This document shows positions 5,564-6,202 of a DNA stretch of 6,202 nt, piece by piece. The position numbers and the translations under genes were made by a program. The notes below the pieces were generated by a model, which was given only the letters and a program-made list of their open reading frames with translations, did no database searches and was not told the DNA's origin. Numbering within the stretch: the stretch's first letter is position 1; every line of letters starts with the position of its first letter. Source of the stretch: an uncultured Actinomycetes bacterium. GTDB lineage: Bacteria; Actinomycetota; Thermoleophilia; Gaiellales; F1-60-MAGs149. Where the stretch lies: the NCBI GenBank assembly GCA_903847495.1, contig CAINDT010000232.1:1-6202 (forward strand). The letters are read 5' to 3'.

Positions 5564-5575
5564 CTCTCCAGCTTC

Positions 5576-5986
5576 ATGGCACCTCCTCGTCGATCTGGTG
5601 GCAGCACTCGCGGCCGCACGCGCCGCAAGGTGCGCAAGAACGTGGCCGTTGGCCAGGCGCACATCAAGACGTCGTTCAACAACACGATCGTCGCGCTGAC
5701 CGACAAGGAAGGCAACGTCCTGGCGTGGAAGAGCGCTGGCGCCGCCGGCTTCAAGGGCTCGCGCAAGTCGACGCCGTTCGCCGCGCAGGTGACCGCCGAC
5801 CTCTGCGCCCGCGAGGGCATGGAGCACGGTCTTCAGAAGATCGAGGTCTTCCTCAAGGGCCCCGGCTCCGGTCGCGAGACCGCCATGCGCTCCCTGCAGG
5901 CTGCCGGTCTCGAGATCATCGGCGTCCGCGACGTCTCCCCGCAGGCCCACAACGGCTGCCGCGCCCGCAAGCGGCGCCGCGTCTAG
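5576..5986 (+). CDS. rpsK: 30S ribosomal protein S11
   Basis: Encodes 136 residues of S11, part of the small-subunit platform near the mRNA exit and the E site. After a basic N-terminal tail of about 20 residues, the conserved AHIKTSFNNTIVALTD strand-turn lies at 28-43 and WKSAGAAGFKGSRKSTPFAA at 51-70. The family signature occupies about 90-128, with VFLKGPGSGRETAMRSLQ at 91-108 and AGLEIIGVRDVSP at 110-122. The end HNGCRARKRRRV keeps the H-N-G turn (125-127), where the E. coli protein carries an isoaspartate. The more usual sequence around this turn is TPxPHNGCRPPKRRRV, so SPQAHNGCRARKRRRV is slightly divergent. The ATG is the first start after the upstream ribosome-binding site. The TAG stop is embedded in the rpsD ribosome-binding site. 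Confidence 0.97.
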   Translation: MAPPRRSGGSTRGRTRRKVRKNVAVGQAHIKTSFNNTIVALTDKEGNVLAWKSAGAAGFKGSRKSTPFAAQVTADLCAREGMEHGLQKIEVFLKGPGSGRETAMRSLQAAGLEIIGVRDVSPQAHNGCRARKRRRV

Positions 5987-5989
5987 GAG
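5985..5989 (+). promoter_or_regulatory. Ribosome-binding site for rpsD
   Basis: AGGAG overlaps the last two bases of the rpsK TAG stop and ends ten bases before the ATG at 6000. It fixes the rpsD start and suggests partial coupling to rpsK termination. Confidence 0.6.
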
Positions 5990-5999
5990 CAGCTGAGCA

Positions 6000-6202
6000 A
6001 TGGCCCGCGTTACCGATCCCAAGTGCCGTCAGTGTCGCCGTGAGGGCGTCAAGCTCTTCCTCAAGGGCGAGCGCTGCCTGACCGAGAAGTGCGCCGTCGA
6101 GCGCCGCTCGTACCCGCCGGGCCAGCATGGCCGCGGTCGCATCAAGCAGTCCGAGTACCTGCTGCAGCTGCGCGAGAAGCAGAAGGCCCGCCGCTACTAC
6201 GG
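6000..6202 (+). CDS. rpsD: 30S ribosomal protein S4, zinc-type (5' part, runs off the window)
   Basis: The first 67 codons plus two bases of S4, a primary 16S rRNA-binding protein that starts small-subunit assembly and also acts as a translational repressor of its operon in several bacteria. The N-terminus MARVTDPKCRQCRREGVKLF continues with KGERC, TEKCAVERR and YPPGQHGRGR. Cysteines at 9, 12, 26 and 31 form the CxxC-x13-CxxxxC zinc site of the four-cysteine S4 type. The YPPGQHG motif at 38-44 and REKQKARRYYG at 58-68 are diagnostic. Full-length S4 is about 200 residues, so roughly two thirds, including the S4 RNA-binding domain, lies to the right. Order rpsK-rpsD suggests rpoA and rplQ follow outside the window, but they are not seen here. 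Confidence 0.96.
   Translation, partial: MARVTDPKCRQCRREGVKLFLKGERCLTEKCAVERRSYPPGQHGRGRIKQSEYLLQLREKQKARRYY

Noticed and set aside
1..6202. A novel defence, mobile or biosynthetic system
   Set aside because: All the coding space is taken by core translation, secretion and nucleotide-metabolism genes in standard order. There are no direct repeats, integrase or transposase genes, or composition shifts suggesting an insertion.

Overview
The window is a high-GC bacterial chromosome segment from the conserved ribosomal-protein super-operon (spc block running into the alpha block). Every gene is on the + strand. Third codon positions are overwhelmingly G or C, and GTG starts are used for secY, adk, map and rpsM. 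The order secY-adk-map-rpmJ-rpsM-rpsK-rpsD fits Actinomycetota. The protein details suggest a deep-branching lineage such as Thermoleophilia/Solirubrobacterales, but that placement is inference from memory of family sequences and was not tested.

Layout. Positions 1-84 hold the 3' end of rpsH (S8). Next come rplF (L6), rplR (L18), rpsE (S5), rpmD (L30) and rplO (L15), joined by 1- to 4-base overlaps or a 4-base gap. After 18 non-coding bases comes secY (protein-export channel), which overlaps adk (adenylate kinase) by one base; adk overlaps map (methionine aminopeptidase) by four. A 112-base non-coding gap, the longest in the window, holds a candidate extended -10 promoter and a perfect 12-base palindrome. 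It is followed by rpmJ (L36), rpsM (S13), rpsK (S11) and the 5' part of rpsD (S4), which runs off the right edge. No stretch over 300 bases lacks a gene. I see no tRNA, rRNA, mobile element, CRISPR array or convincing intrinsic terminator.

How the genes work together. The ribosomal proteins supply both subunits in near-equal amounts, which suits tightly coupled translation. SecY inserts and exports nascent proteins, Map removes initiator methionines at the ribosome, and Adk balances adenine nucleotides for growth. The left part is probably one transcript, possibly boosted by an internal promoter before secY. The rpmJ-rpsD part probably has its own promoter in the 112-base gap.

This is a core housekeeping locus and I find no undescribed system in it. 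The points worth a second look are modest: infA is missing from its usual place between map and rpmJ; that gap has promoter-like and palindromic structure; a possible leaderless start precedes secY; and the adenylate kinase LID has lost all four zinc cysteine positions, while L36 and S4 keep their zinc ligands.
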